Positions 4,774 through 13,087 are shown, counted from the first letter of the stretch. The stretch is DNA of 13,087 nt from Bacillota bacterium (GCA_029239575.1 JARBUP010000050.1:1-13087), one strand, 5' to 3'. Numbers and translations: made by a program. The notes: generated by a model not told the origin, from the sequence alone.

Positions 4774-6915
4774 TTAATTTTGGATCCTTTCAAACATTCT
4801 TTCTATTTCATATTTAGTCATTTTAATGATAACAGGTCTACCATGTGGGCATGTAAAAGGATTCTCAGTGTTTCTTAAATCTTCTACTAATTTTTTTATT
4901 TCAATTAAATGAAGTTTATCCCCTGCTTTTACAGATTTAACACATGCACTTTTAATTATTTTATCCATTTCATAATTAATTTTACCCTTCCCTTTTAATG
5001 AATCAAGAATAGTAAAAAATATTTCTTGTATATTAGTTTGACTAAAAATATGTGGTATCTTACTTATTAGTATAGCATTTGTTCCAAAATTTTCAATCTC
5101 TAATCCTAATTTTTCAAAAACTTCCTTTGTATTCATACACGAATAATAATCTTCATAGGACAAATTTATTACTTCTGGTATAATTAGCTCCTGCAAAAGA
5201 ATTTCTTTATTATTATACTCTTTTAAAAATTTCTCATAATTAATTCTCTCATGTGCAGCATGCTGGTCAATCATATACATTTCAGCTCTTTCCTTGCTTT
5301 CGCATAAAATATATGTACCCATCAGCATACCGATTATAGATAGTTCAGGTATTTGGTTTTTAGAAATACTATTTGCTTCAAAATCTGAATGTATAAAGGA
5401 ATGTTGTATTTGTTCTTCTTTTAAAATGAATTCTTCAGTATCTGTAATTATAGTTTCCTTATTTTCTGAATGTATATTATTTAAATTAATATTTTCTATT
5501 TTTATATTATTTAAATCTTCCACATTATTCAGATCATCATAAGAAACAATGTATTGTTCTTCTTCATTTAGTATATCATCAATTATTAAATTACTATTTT
5601 CCACATCATCAATTATAACTTTATGTGTATCATTTAATAAATTTATATTATCATAATTTATACTGTTTTTTTCAAATATATTAAAATCTTTATCTTGTTT
5701 AGCACTTGATGATTTATCTATAACATCATTAAAAATATTATTAAAATTTGATTTATTAATATTTTCATGTTTATCCAATTTAACTTCAGTATATTTTATA
5801 TTTTCAATTTTATTAAAATTAGAAGTAGGTATAATTGAATCTTTTTTTTGTTCGAAAATATAACTATTTTCTTTGCTATTATGATTATCGGGTACTATTG
5901 TTTCTTTTTTTATTTCTTTTATTATATTACTTGACCTGAGAGCTCTATAAATGGCGTTTTTAACATCATTTAATACAGATTCTTCATCTTGGAATTTAAT
6001 TTCTGTTTTAGCAGGATGAACATTAACATCAACTAAGGAAGGATCTATTTCAATTTTCAAAAACGATGCGGGATATTTATTTTTTGGTAGTAATGTATGA
6101 TAAGCTGCTTCTATATAATAATTAATTCTTTTATGCTTTATTATTCTACCATTAACAAATACTAATTGTTGTTTTCTGTTTCCCCTGTAATAATTTAAAT
6201 TAGTTGTATATCCACTAATTTTTAAAATATTGCTTTCATAAGAAACTAAAAGAAGTGAATCGCAAAGGTCTTTTCCGAATAAACTTGATATGGTATTGAT
6301 AATATTAGTTGTTTTAGGTGTTTTTATTAATACATTTCCATTGTTAATATATTTAAATGAAATATGCTCTTTACTAAGGGACAATGAAGTTACTACTTCA
6401 TTTATGTTGCTACTTTCAGAAGTATCACTTTTTAAGAATTTAAGTCTTGCTGGAACATTAAAAAATAATTCTGTAACCGATATTGTTGTTCCAACAGGAC
6501 AGCCGACATCTTCCTTTAAAGTAACTTTTCCACCTTCAATTCTAAGTTTAACACCATATGGCTCATTAGTAGTTCTTGAAATTACTTCCACATTAGAAAC
6601 AGCTGCAATACTTGCTAATGCTTCACCTCTAAATCCAAGCGTATATAAAGAATTTAAATCATCAGATGTTTGAATTTTGCTTGTGCAGTGCCTTTTAAAA
6701 GCATCTTCTATTTCTTCTCTTTCTATTCCTTTACCGTTATCAGTTATTCTTATTAATTTTTTTCCGCCATTTTTTATTTCAACTATGATTTCATCAGCAC
6801 CAGCATCTATGGAATTTTCCACAAGTTCTTTTACAATGGATTTAGGATTTTCTATTACTTCCCCTGCAGCTATTTTATTGATTGTATCATTATCTAATAA
6901 ATGAATTTTTCCCAT
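4774..6915 (-). CDS. mutL: MutL, mismatch repair ATPase with endonuclease motif
   Basis: MutL (713 residues) couples MutS mismatch recognition to strand incision. The N-terminal GHKL ATPase domain (1-330) shows catalytic E30 and Mg-binding N34 in KELVENSIDAGA, the DNGKG loop (59-63) and GFRGEAL (94-100). The C-terminal domain (about 523-713) carries the metal-binding endonuclease motif DQHAAHERINYE (550-561), ACVKSVKAGDKL (657-668) and CPHGRP (689-694). This is the nicking type of MutL found where no MutH exists. QELIIP at 575-580 resembles the Bacillus beta-clamp-binding motif QEMIVP. The linker (about 331-522) is very rich in Asn, Asp, Ile and Lys, low in complexity, and makes the protein longer than B. 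subtilis MutL (627 residues). The GAAGG site is 8 bases from the ATG. It is separated from mutS by a repeat-filled spacer. Confidence 0.96.
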   Translation of the reverse strand: MGKIHLLDNDTINKIAAGEVIENPKSIVKELVENSIDAGADEIIVEIKNGGKKLIRITDNGKGIEREEIEDAFKRHCTSKIQTSDDLNSLYTLGFRGEALASIAAVSNVEVISRTTNEPYGVKLRIEGGKVTLKEDVGCPVGTTISVTELFFNVPARLKFLKSDTSESSNINEVVTSLSLSKEHISFKYINNGNVLIKTPKTTNIINTISSLFGKDLCDSLLLVSYESNILKISGYTTNLNYYRGNRKQQLVFVNGRIIKHKRINYYIEAAYHTLLPKNKYPASFLKIEIDPSLVDVNVHPAKTEIKFQDEESVLNDVKNAIYRALRSSNIIKEIKKETIVPDNHNSKENSYIFEQKKDSIIPTSNFNKIENIKYTEVKLDKHENINKSNFNNIFNDVIDKSSSAKQDKDFNIFEKNSINYDNINLLNDTHKVIIDDVENSNLIIDDILNEEEQYIVSYDDLNNVEDLNNIKIENINLNNIHSENKETIITDTEEFILKEEQIQHSFIHSDFEANSISKNQIPELSIIGMLMGTYILCESKERAEMYMIDQHAAHERINYEKFLKEYNNKEILLQELIIPEVINLSYEDYYSCMNTKEVFEKLGLEIENFGTNAILISKIPHIFSQTNIQEIFFTILDSLKGKGKINYEMDKIIKSACVKSVKAGDKLHLIEIKKLVEDLRNTENPFTCPHGRPVIIKMTKYEIERMFERIQN

Positions 6916-6949
6916 TTGCGTACCTTCTTTATAGTTAAATTGCTATGTA

Positions 6950-7161
6950 ATAACTTAAATTAAAATTTTATTTTTGTCATCCTGAGCATAGCGAAGGATC
7001 TTATTATTGTTTCAATGTTTAAAAGATTCTTCACTACGTTCAGATAAGCAGGGAACCAAAATCATGATTTTCGATTTTGTGTTCATCGCTTAGTTTGTTC
7101 ATCTAATGACACTTTAAGGGTTGCCATTAATTTGACTTAAAATAAAACTAAATTAAGTTAT
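6950..7161. repeat. composite inverted-repeat element filling the mutS-mutL gap (copy B)
   Basis: The 248-base spacer between mutS and mutL is built of nested inverted repeats. The left arm at 6975-7002 (starts TGTCATCCTGAG, ends GAAGGATCTT) is an inverted match to 7021-7043 plus ATGACA at 7106-7111. The outer AT-rich flanks also mirror each other: ATAACTTAAATT at 6950 against the complement of 7141-7161, which reads ATAACTTAATTT. The segment 7006-7043 plus 7106-7134 matches copy A near lexA. In the operon mRNA this would fold into a large stem-loop. No open frame or ribosome binding site is visible. It resembles a small non-autonomous palindromic repeat (REP- or MITE-like). Confidence 0.7.
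7044..7105. repeat. palindromic insert nested inside repeat copy B
   Basis: Compared with copy A, copy B has 62 extra bases between GTTCAG and ATGACAC. The insert is itself an imperfect inverted repeat: 7045-7063 (TAAGCAGGGAAC, then CAAAATC) pairs with 7073-7092 (GATTTTG, then TGTTCATCGCTTA). A perfect 14-base palindrome, AAAATCATGATTTT (7058-7071), lies near the centre. GTTCA occurs at both edges (7038-7042 and 7097-7101) and could be a target duplication. Confidence 0.6.
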
Positions 7162-7163
7162 AA

Positions 7164-9791
7164 TTAAATGTTTTTGCATTTTTCAATGATTTCATTTAAC
7201 AAAGTCAATGCTTTAATTGGAGTTAAATTATTTATATCTATATTTTTAACATTATCTATAAATTCTTCTTGTTTCTTATTTGCATTTGACTCTGTTAAAC
7301 TTGCTTCAAATAAAGATACTTGAAAATTATCATTTATTCTTTCTTTTTTACGTTTAGCGAATGGTTTATTAATATCAGAATCATCAAGCATTTTTAATAT
7401 TTCATTTGCGCGTTTAACAACTTCGTTTGGTAATCCTGCTAAATTAGCAACTTGAATACCATAACTTTTATCTATACTTCCTTCTGCTATTTTGCGAAGG
7501 AAAATTATTTTGTCATCAGTTTCTTTTATAAGAATTCTATAATTTTTAACTGATTTTAATTTACTTTCTAGTTCGGATAGTTCATGGTAGTGGGTTGCAA
7601 ATAGCGTTTTAGCTTTAATATTTTTAGTTATATATTCTACAACACTCCACGCAATACTAAGCCCGTCATATGTGCTTGTTCCACGGCCTATCTCATCTAA
7701 AATAAGAAGGCTATTTTCAGTGGCATTTTTTAAAATATTTGAAACTTCGCTCATTTCTACCATGAAAGTACTTTGGCCTTGTGATAAGTCATCTGAGGCA
7801 CCCACACGAGTAAATATTTTATCTAAAATGCAAATTTTAGCTTGTTTAGCAGGTACGAAACTTCCTATATGAGCCATTAAAGATATTAATGCAACCTGTC
7901 TCATATAAGTTGATTTACCGGCCATGTTTGGACCTGTTATTATGGACATTAAATTTTCATTATTGTCTATAAAAGTATCATTAGGAACAAACATTTCATT
8001 TTTAATTAATCTTTCTATTACAGGATGTCTTCCGTCAACTATGTCTATTTGTCCACTTAAATTCATTTGAGGCCTTACATAATTGTTTTTAACAGCAGAA
8101 ACAGATAATGAATTAAGAGAATCAATTACTGCGATACTGTGAGCGGTATTTTGAATTCTTTTAACTTGTTCTTTAATATACTGTCTTATTTCAAGAAACA
8201 AATCATATTCCATTTTCATTAACTGCTCATCAGCATTTAATATTTTGGCTTCCATTTCTTTTAATTCTGGAGTAACATATCTTTCGCAATTTGTAAGAGT
8301 TTGTTTTCTAATATAATCATCCGGAACGAATTTTAAATTAGATTGAGTTACTTCTATATAGTAACCGAATACTTTTGTATAACCTATTTTTAAATTTTTA
8401 ATTCCTGACTTTTCTCTTTCTTTATTTTGCAACTCTGAAATCCATGACTTGCCATTAGTGGATATTTCACGTATTTCATCAAGCTCTTCGTTATAACCTA
8501 ATTTTATGATATTACCTTCTTTAATAGAAATAGGAGGTTCATCAACTATGGATGTATTTATTAAATTAAAAATATCCTCTAGCACATCAAAATTTTCATT
8601 GATCATAGAAAACATTTTTGAGTTTAAAATAGAAATTTCAGCTTTTAAATCAGGCAATTTTGATACAGATTGTTTTAAAGAAGTTAAATCTCGACCGTTA
8701 CAGTTTCCATAAACTATACGGCTTATGAGACGTTCAATATCATAAACGCCTTTTAAACTCTCTTTAATATTGTTTGAAAGCATTACATTATCATAAAGTT
8801 CTTCAACTGCTTCATGTCTTAAATTTATTAAAGATAGATTTTTTAAAGGCTCTTCAATCCATTTTTTTAGTTGTCTTCCGCCCATTGCTGTCATTGTGTT
8901 ATCTAATACATGAAAAAGAGTTCCAACACCTTTTTTGCCTCTTACAGTTTCAATTAATTCAAGATTTTTTCTTGTACTGGTATCAATTAAAAGAAAATCA
9001 CCAACAGAATAAAAATTAACTTTATTTATGTGGTCCAAAGATGTTTTTTGAGTGTTGTTTAAATAATGTATAAGAATTCCAAGAGACATTATAGCTAAAT
9101 TATTATCATTAATATTAAGTGAATCAAAGTTTGTTATTTTAAAATGTTTTGATATTATTTCTTTATATTCTGATAATGATAATAAATTTTCTATTATATT
9201 TATTTTGTTGTCCACAATATTATTGTTTGTATTTTTATTTGAAATGATTTCTGATGGATTGATTTTATTAATTTCTTCTATTAATAAATCATGTTTATTT
9301 TCTTTATGAATATTAAAATCATTTAAAGATATATTTTCAGTAACAAATAAATCCCCTGTTGAAACATCCACATAAGACATTCCAAAACCATTTTCTATAA
9401 AAGTAGCGCACAAATAATTGTTTGATTTTTCATCAAGCATATTTTGTTCTATTATAGTTCCAGGTGTTATAACCCTAATTACATCTCTTTTAACAATACC
9501 TTTTGCTTGGGATGCATCTTCCACTTGTTCACATATGGCAACTTTATATCCATTTTCAATTAATTTTGCTATATAAGAATCAATGGAATGAAAAGGAACC
9601 CCACACATAGGGGCTTTCTCATCCTGTCCACATTCACGACCTGTTAGTGTAATTTCTAAAACTTTTGAAGCTGTAATTGCATCATCAAAGAACATTTCAT
9701 AAAAATCACCCAGCCTATAAAGAAGTATTGAATCTTTGTATTGTTCTTTAATGCCAAAGTACTGCTCCATCATAGGTGTAAATTTTGCCAT
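7164..9791 (-). CDS. mutS: MutS, DNA mismatch recognition ATPase
   Basis: MutS (875 residues, normal length) binds mismatches and small loops as a dimeric clamp and recruits MutL. Domain I carries the mismatch-reading F-x-E motif (F30, E32 in GDFYEMF), which marks a true repair MutS and not MutS2. The C-terminal ABC-type ATPase shows Walker A GPNMAGKST (620-628), Walker B LLILDEIGRGTSTYDG (D699, E700) and ATHYHEL. QVSLF at 824-828, in the flexible tail, fits a beta-clamp-binding motif like those of Gram-positive MutS. The ATG overlaps the miaB stop by one base (TAATG). An AAGGTG site lies in the miaB end, which suggests translational coupling. mutL follows in the same direction after the repeat-filled gap. 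Confidence 0.97.
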   Translation of the reverse strand: MAKFTPMMEQYFGIKEQYKDSILLYRLGDFYEMFFDDAITASKVLEITLTGRECGQDEKAPMCGVPFHSIDSYIAKLIENGYKVAICEQVEDASQAKGIVKRDVIRVITPGTIIEQNMLDEKSNNYLCATFIENGFGMSYVDVSTGDLFVTENISLNDFNIHKENKHDLLIEEINKINPSEIISNKNTNNNIVDNKINIIENLLSLSEYKEIISKHFKITNFDSLNINDNNLAIMSLGILIHYLNNTQKTSLDHINKVNFYSVGDFLLIDTSTRKNLELIETVRGKKGVGTLFHVLDNTMTAMGGRQLKKWIEEPLKNLSLINLRHEAVEELYDNVMLSNNIKESLKGVYDIERLISRIVYGNCNGRDLTSLKQSVSKLPDLKAEISILNSKMFSMINENFDVLEDIFNLINTSIVDEPPISIKEGNIIKLGYNEELDEIREISTNGKSWISELQNKEREKSGIKNLKIGYTKVFGYYIEVTQSNLKFVPDDYIRKQTLTNCERYVTPELKEMEAKILNADEQLMKMEYDLFLEIRQYIKEQVKRIQNTAHSIAVIDSLNSLSVSAVKNNYVRPQMNLSGQIDIVDGRHPVIERLIKNEMFVPNDTFIDNNENLMSIITGPNMAGKSTYMRQVALISLMAHIGSFVPAKQAKICILDKIFTRVGASDDLSQGQSTFMVEMSEVSNILKNATENSLLILDEIGRGTSTYDGLSIAWSVVEYITKNIKAKTLFATHYHELSELESKLKSVKNYRILIKETDDKIIFLRKIAEGSIDKSYGIQVANLAGLPNEVVKRANEILKMLDDSDINKPFAKRKKERINDNFQVSLFEASLTESNANKKQEEFIDNVKNIDINNLTPIKALTLLNEIIEKCKNI

Positions 9792-11221
9792 TATACTAAT
9801 TCACCTTCCATGTGGAATGTTTTAGCACTATTTATTTTAACATTAACTATTTTACCTAATAAAGATTCATCACCTTTGAAGTGAACTAATCTAAAATGTT
9901 CAGTTCTTCCTGTTAAATATTCATTTGCGTTTTTGCTCACTGATTCAACTAAAACAGAATATGTTTTTCCAATACATGTTTCATTTTTCTTAAGTCCTAT
10001 TGGATATAAAACATTTAATAATCTATCGAACCTGTCATGTTTTACATCTTCAGGAATTTGATTTTCCATTTTAGCAGCTATTGTACCTTCCCTAACTGAA
10101 TAAAGGAAAGTAAATGCTGAATCATATTCTGATTTTTCAACTAAGTCTATTGTTTCAAGGAAATCTTCTTCAGTTTCTCCAGGAAAACCAACTATTATAT
10201 CAGTTGTTATAGCAACATCAGGTATTTCTTTTCTTAATTTTTCAACTAATGTTAAATAATGTTCTTTAGTATATTTTCTGTTCATGCTTTTTAAAACATT
10301 ATTGCTGCCAGCTTGAACAGGTAAATGAACATGGTTACATACTTTTTTTAATTCTTTAATTGCAGTGATTAAATCATCACTTAAGTCCTTAGGATGGGAT
10401 GTCATGAAACGAATTCTTTCTATACCATCTATTTTATTTAATTCATATAACAAATCTGAAAATGTAAATTTTTCTTCAAATGTTGTTCCATATGAATTAA
10501 CATTTTGGCCTAATAAAGTTATTTCTTTGCAGCCATCTTCTGCTAATAATTTTACTTCGTTGATAATTTCTTGTGGTTCTCTTGATTTCTCCCTGCCTCT
10601 TACATATGGAACTATGCAATATGTACAGAAATTATTGCAACCATATGTTATATTAACTAATGCTTTATAATTGAATTTTCTTTGTTTAGGCATGTTTTCA
10701 TAAATAAGTTCTGAATTATCTATGATTTCCACGCTTTTGTTTTTGTTGATTTCTACGTTATATATTAATTCTGGAAGTTCTTGTATTGTATTAGTTCCGA
10801 ATATAATATCAACGAATCTATATTTATTTAATACTTTTTGTCTTATTTCATCATTTTGCATCATGCAACCGCAAACGGCTATAAGCATATCAGGTCTATT
10901 TTTCTTTAATTCCTTAACTGCTCCAAGTTTTCCAAAAAATTTAAGTTCAGCATTTTCTCTTACAAGGCATGTGTTAAAAATTATTAAATCACTGTTTTTA
11001 TCATTATCTGATTCTTCATAACCTATTGAATTAAGTATACCTGCTATTTTTTCAGAATCATGTTCATTCATTTGGCATCCATATGTTAAAACATGATAAG
11101 TTTTTTTTCTTCCGTTTAAAACAAAATATTGTTCATTATTATTTCTAAGCTCATTTATTTTTTCTGATATGAGCTTTGTATCTGCACTTAGAGTATTTAT
11201 AATTTGATCTCTTTTGCTCAT
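9791..11221 (-). CDS. miaB: MiaB, tRNA-2-methylthio-N6-dimethylallyladenosine synthase
   Basis: MiaB is a radical-SAM methylthiotransferase that converts i6A37 to ms2i6A37 in tRNA, using two 4Fe-4S clusters. In its 476 residues the N-terminal MTTase domain provides C49 (TYGCQMNEHDSE), C85 (NTCLVREN) and C119 (CGCMMQ). The radical-SAM triad is C195, C199 and C202 in YGCNNFCTYC. A TRAM domain follows at about 405-476. The MTTase domain starts near residue 40; the roughly 38-residue N-terminal extension is common in Bacillota. The ATG has a GGAG site (11226-11229) only 4 bases away, which is short. A strong promoter lies about 48 bases upstream, so this is the first gene of the leftward repair and tRNA-modification unit. 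Its substrate is made by MiaA, four genes downstream. Confidence 0.96.
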   Translation of the reverse strand: MSKRDQIINTLSADTKLISEKINELRNNNEQYFVLNGRKKTYHVLTYGCQMNEHDSEKIAGILNSIGYEESDNDKNSDLIIFNTCLVRENAELKFFGKLGAVKELKKNRPDMLIAVCGCMMQNDEIRQKVLNKYRFVDIIFGTNTIQELPELIYNVEINKNKSVEIIDNSELIYENMPKQRKFNYKALVNITYGCNNFCTYCIVPYVRGREKSREPQEIINEVKLLAEDGCKEITLLGQNVNSYGTTFEEKFTFSDLLYELNKIDGIERIRFMTSHPKDLSDDLITAIKELKKVCNHVHLPVQAGSNNVLKSMNRKYTKEHYLTLVEKLRKEIPDVAITTDIIVGFPGETEEDFLETIDLVEKSEYDSAFTFLYSVREGTIAAKMENQIPEDVKHDRFDRLLNVLYPIGLKKNETCIGKTYSVLVESVSKNANEYLTGRTEHFRLVHFKGDESLLGKIVNVKINSAKTFHMEGELV

Positions 11222-11268
11222 TTTTCTCCAACTTTCTATTTATAACTTATTAATAGTTTATCTCAAGC

Positions 11269-11297
11269 ATTATATCATTTAATAACTTATATTTCAA
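11269..11297 (-). promoter_or_regulatory. promoter of the miaB-mutS-mutL-miaA-hfq-ynbB unit
   Basis: On the minus strand TTGAAA (11292-11297) and a perfect TATAAT (11269-11274) are exactly 17 bases apart, with TGA just before the -10. Predicted start near 11262 gives a leader of about 40 bases. No LexA box is visible here, so this unit is not expected to be under direct SOS control. Confidence 0.85.
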
Positions 11298-11440
11298 TAT
11301 TAAAATGACTTTAAAAATTTACTTTAAGTAACACATTTTAAATAAAATTATATTATTTTTCTTATTTAATTAAATTTATATTTTAATTTTTCTTTATTTG
11401 ATGTAAAATACCTAAGTAGATAATGATTAGCATCAAAAAG
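11298..11440. other. AT-rich spacer upstream of prfC
   Basis: This stretch between the divergent promoters is extremely AT-rich and contains no open frame or stable GC hairpin. It should hold the prfC promoter. TAAAAT (11404-11409) and GATAAT (11419-11424) are -10-like, and TTGATG (11398-11403) is -35-like, but no pair has both good hexamers and 16-18 base spacing. I therefore do not assign one. Confidence 0.4.
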
Positions 11441-11453
11441 AAAGGAAATATTA

Positions 11454-13031
11454 ATGGAAACCCAAGAATTAATAAATAAAAGACGCATTTTTGGTATTAT
11501 TTCACACCCAGATGCGGGAAAAACAACATTAACAGAAAAATTATTGCTTCACGGTGGTGCTATAAGAGAAGCAGGAACTGTAAGGGCAAGAAAAAATTCT
11601 AAATATGCTAAATCGGATTGGATGGAAATAGAAAAACAACGTGGTATTTCTGTTACATCATCTGTTATGCAATTTGAATATAAAGATAAAGTTATTTCAA
11701 TCATGGATACTCCAGGACACAACGATTTCGGCGAAGATACTTACCGTATACTAACATCAGTTGATTCTGCTGTAATGGTTATAGATGCTGCTAAAGGTAT
11801 AGAAGCTCAAACTAAAAAGTTGTTCCAGGTATGCAGCATGAGAGGAATTCCAATATTTACATTCATTAATAAATTAGACCGTCAAGCTATGGATCCTCTT
11901 GATTCAATGCAAGAATTAGAAGATGTATTAGGAATGCCTTCAGTAGCTGTTACATGGCCTATAGGCTGTGGTAAAGAATTTGAAGGTGTTTATGATAGAC
12001 TTGAAAATGAAGTTCATTTATTTAGAAAAGAACAAATAGTAAAACTTGACAAAGATGGAGTGCATTCTAATATTCTTGAAGGATTATTAAGTGCAACAAA
12101 TCTTGATAACTTAAGAAATGAAATGGATTTATTGGACGGTGCAGGAAATTTCTTTGATTTAGAGAAAATTAAAGCTGGAAAACTATCCCCTGTATTTTTT
12201 GGTTCTGCATTAGCAGATTTTGGTGTTACTGAATTTTTGGAACATTTTCTTAAAATGTCTCCAGCACCAGGCAAAAGAAAAACTATTAGTGGTGAAGTTG
12301 AACCAACTGATGAAACCTTTACAGGTTTTATATTTAAAATTCAAGCAAATATGAATCCTAATCACAGAGATAGACTTGCATTTTTAAGAATTTGTTCTGG
12401 CACATTTGAAAGAGGTATGAATGTTACTTTATCAAGAACAGGTAAACAAATAAAGTTAAGCCAATCAACTCATTTAATGGCTAATGAACGCGAAACAGTT
12501 GATATAGCATATGCAGGAGATGTTATCGGTATTTATGATTCAGGCAATTTCCAAATTGGAGATACTCTTACTGCTGGAAAAGAAAAAATATTTTTTGAAC
12601 CATTACCAACATTCCCACCAGAATTATTCTGTCGTGTAAGTGCAGTTAATTCTTTAAAAGGAAAAAACTTTCAAAAGGGTGTGCATCAATTAGCTCAAGA
12701 AGGAGCTATTCAGGTTTACACAAATGAATACAATGAAGTTATATTAGGTGCAGTTGGTGTTTTACAGTTTGAAGTGTTTGAATACCGTTTAGTAAATGAA
12801 TATAATACAGATATTCGTATGGATCATATTGATTTTACAGTTGCACGTTGGGTTAAAACCACGGATACTGATGAACTTAAAAAATATCAGAATTCACGTT
12901 GTATGCTTGTATTCGACCATTATGAGAGACCTGTTTTATTGTTTACAAATCAATATGCTTTAAAAAGTTTCCAAGAAAGATATGAAGATGTAAAATTAGT
13001 TGATGCTCTTGATGTTACTGAGGAAGTATAA
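11454..13031 (+). CDS. prfC: peptide chain release factor 3 (RF3 GTPase)
   Basis: RF3 (525 residues, normal length) is a translational GTPase that removes RF1 or RF2 from the ribosome after peptide release. G1 is HPDAGKTT (18-25). The RF3-typical SDWMEIEKQRGISV follows at 54-67, with the switch I region. G3 is DTPGH (85-89), G4 is NKLDR (139-143), and G5 lies in FFGSALADFG near residue 250. The SDWMEIEKQRGISVTSS block and the C-terminal SFQERYEDV separate it from EF-G. AAAGGA (11441-11446) lies 7 bases before the ATG. It is divergent from miaB, is followed by its own terminator and appears to be a single-gene unit. No frameshift or missing motif is seen. Confidence 0.96.
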   Translation: METQELINKRRIFGIISHPDAGKTTLTEKLLLHGGAIREAGTVRARKNSKYAKSDWMEIEKQRGISVTSSVMQFEYKDKVISIMDTPGHNDFGEDTYRILTSVDSAVMVIDAAKGIEAQTKKLFQVCSMRGIPIFTFINKLDRQAMDPLDSMQELEDVLGMPSVAVTWPIGCGKEFEGVYDRLENEVHLFRKEQIVKLDKDGVHSNILEGLLSATNLDNLRNEMDLLDGAGNFFDLEKIKAGKLSPVFFGSALADFGVTEFLEHFLKMSPAPGKRKTISGEVEPTDETFTGFIFKIQANMNPNHRDRLAFLRICSGTFERGMNVTLSRTGKQIKLSQSTHLMANERETVDIAYAGDVIGIYDSGNFQIGDTLTAGKEKIFFEPLPTFPPELFCRVSAVNSLKGKNFQKGVHQLAQEGAIQVYTNEYNEVILGAVGVLQFEVFEYRLVNEYNTDIRMDHIDFTVARWVKTTDTDELKKYQNSRCMLVFDHYERPVLLFTNQYALKSFQERYEDVKLVDALDVTEEV

Positions 13032-13042
13032 TATAAATAATG

Positions 13043-13076
13043 AAATCGGCAGATAATTTTATCTGCCGATTTTATT
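13043..13076 (+). terminator. intrinsic terminator of prfC
   Basis: AAATCGGCAGAT (13043-13054) pairs perfectly with ATCTGCCGATTT (13061-13072) around the 6-base loop AATTTT. A short T-rich tail (TTTATTGTAT) follows. The stem starts 12 bases after the stop codon. On the minus strand the left flank gives only a short T-run, so reverse termination would be weak. Confidence 0.85.
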
Positions 13077-13087
13077 GTATAAAAATA

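Noticed and set aside
6290..6673. Open frame on the plus strand opposite mutL
   Set aside because: It is antisense to the conserved GHKL ATPase domain, has no recognisable motif and is an expected shadow of AT-rich coding DNA.
10365..11021. Two plus-strand open frames opposite miaB
   Set aside because: They mirror the radical-SAM and MTTase domains of miaB and show hydrophobic, low-complexity shadow composition.
11242..11290. Direct repeat ATAACTTAT 40 bases apart upstream of miaB, with the same 8-mer ATAACTTA also at 6950 and (inverted) 7154
   Set aside because: In such AT-rich DNA an 8-9 base match is expected by chance, and it shows no consistent relation to the promoters.
12014..12274. 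Minus-strand open frame opposite prfC
   Set aside because: It is antisense to a fully conserved RF3 gene, with no family resemblance or ribosome binding site.
1..13087. A new defence system, CRISPR array, toxin-antitoxin pair, riboswitch or RNA gene
   Set aside because: Every long open frame belongs to a known housekeeping family. The gaps contain promoters, terminators, LexA operators and palindromic repeats only.

Overview
The window comes from a low-GC member of the Bacillota, most likely the class Clostridia. Three things point there: strongly AT-biased coding sequence, Gram-positive ribosome binding sites (AGGAG/GAGGTGA), and a LexA box of the Bacillus/Clostridium type. The gene order miaB-mutS-mutL-miaA-hfq-ynbB next to lexA is one I know from clostridial chromosomes. 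This is a conserved housekeeping region. I see no phage, plasmid, CRISPR or defence locus.

Left part (1-2175): an XerC/XerD-type tyrosine recombinase (+) runs tail-to-tail into a small LysM membrane protein resembling the SOS cell-division inhibitor YneA (-). yneA is divergent from lexA (+). The 142-bp gap between yneA and lexA is a compact SOS switch. One perfect GAAC-N4-GTTC operator lies in the spacer of a near-consensus yneA promoter. A second, weaker palindrome overlaps the -35 of the lexA promoter. A strong hairpin with T-runs on both sides closes lexA and also faces the long leftward operon arriving from the other side.

Middle part (2276-11297): one long leftward transcription unit reads miaB -> mutS -> mutL -> miaA -> hfq -> ynbB. 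A near-consensus promoter (TTGAAA, 17 bp, TATAAT) precedes miaB. Most junctions are tight: miaB/mutS overlap by one base, mutL and miaA abut, and the gaps around hfq are 14 and 18 bases. The unit joins DNA mismatch repair (MutS, and MutL with an endonuclease motif), the two steps of ms2i6A37 tRNA modification (MiaA, MiaB), the RNA chaperone Hfq, and a PLP enzyme of the YnbB/methionine gamma-lyase-like family. The only large gap (mutS-mutL, 248 bases) is filled with nested inverted repeats. A related repeat copy lies between lexA and ynbB.

Right part (11298-13087): an AT-rich spacer precedes prfC (+), which encodes the release factor 3 GTPase and has its own terminator.

The most notable non-coding observations are the two-operator SOS control region, an intrinsic terminator for the recombinase embedded in the LysM codons of yneA, and a dispersed palindromic repeat with a second palindrome inserted in one copy. 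I found no evidence for a wholly new biological system.
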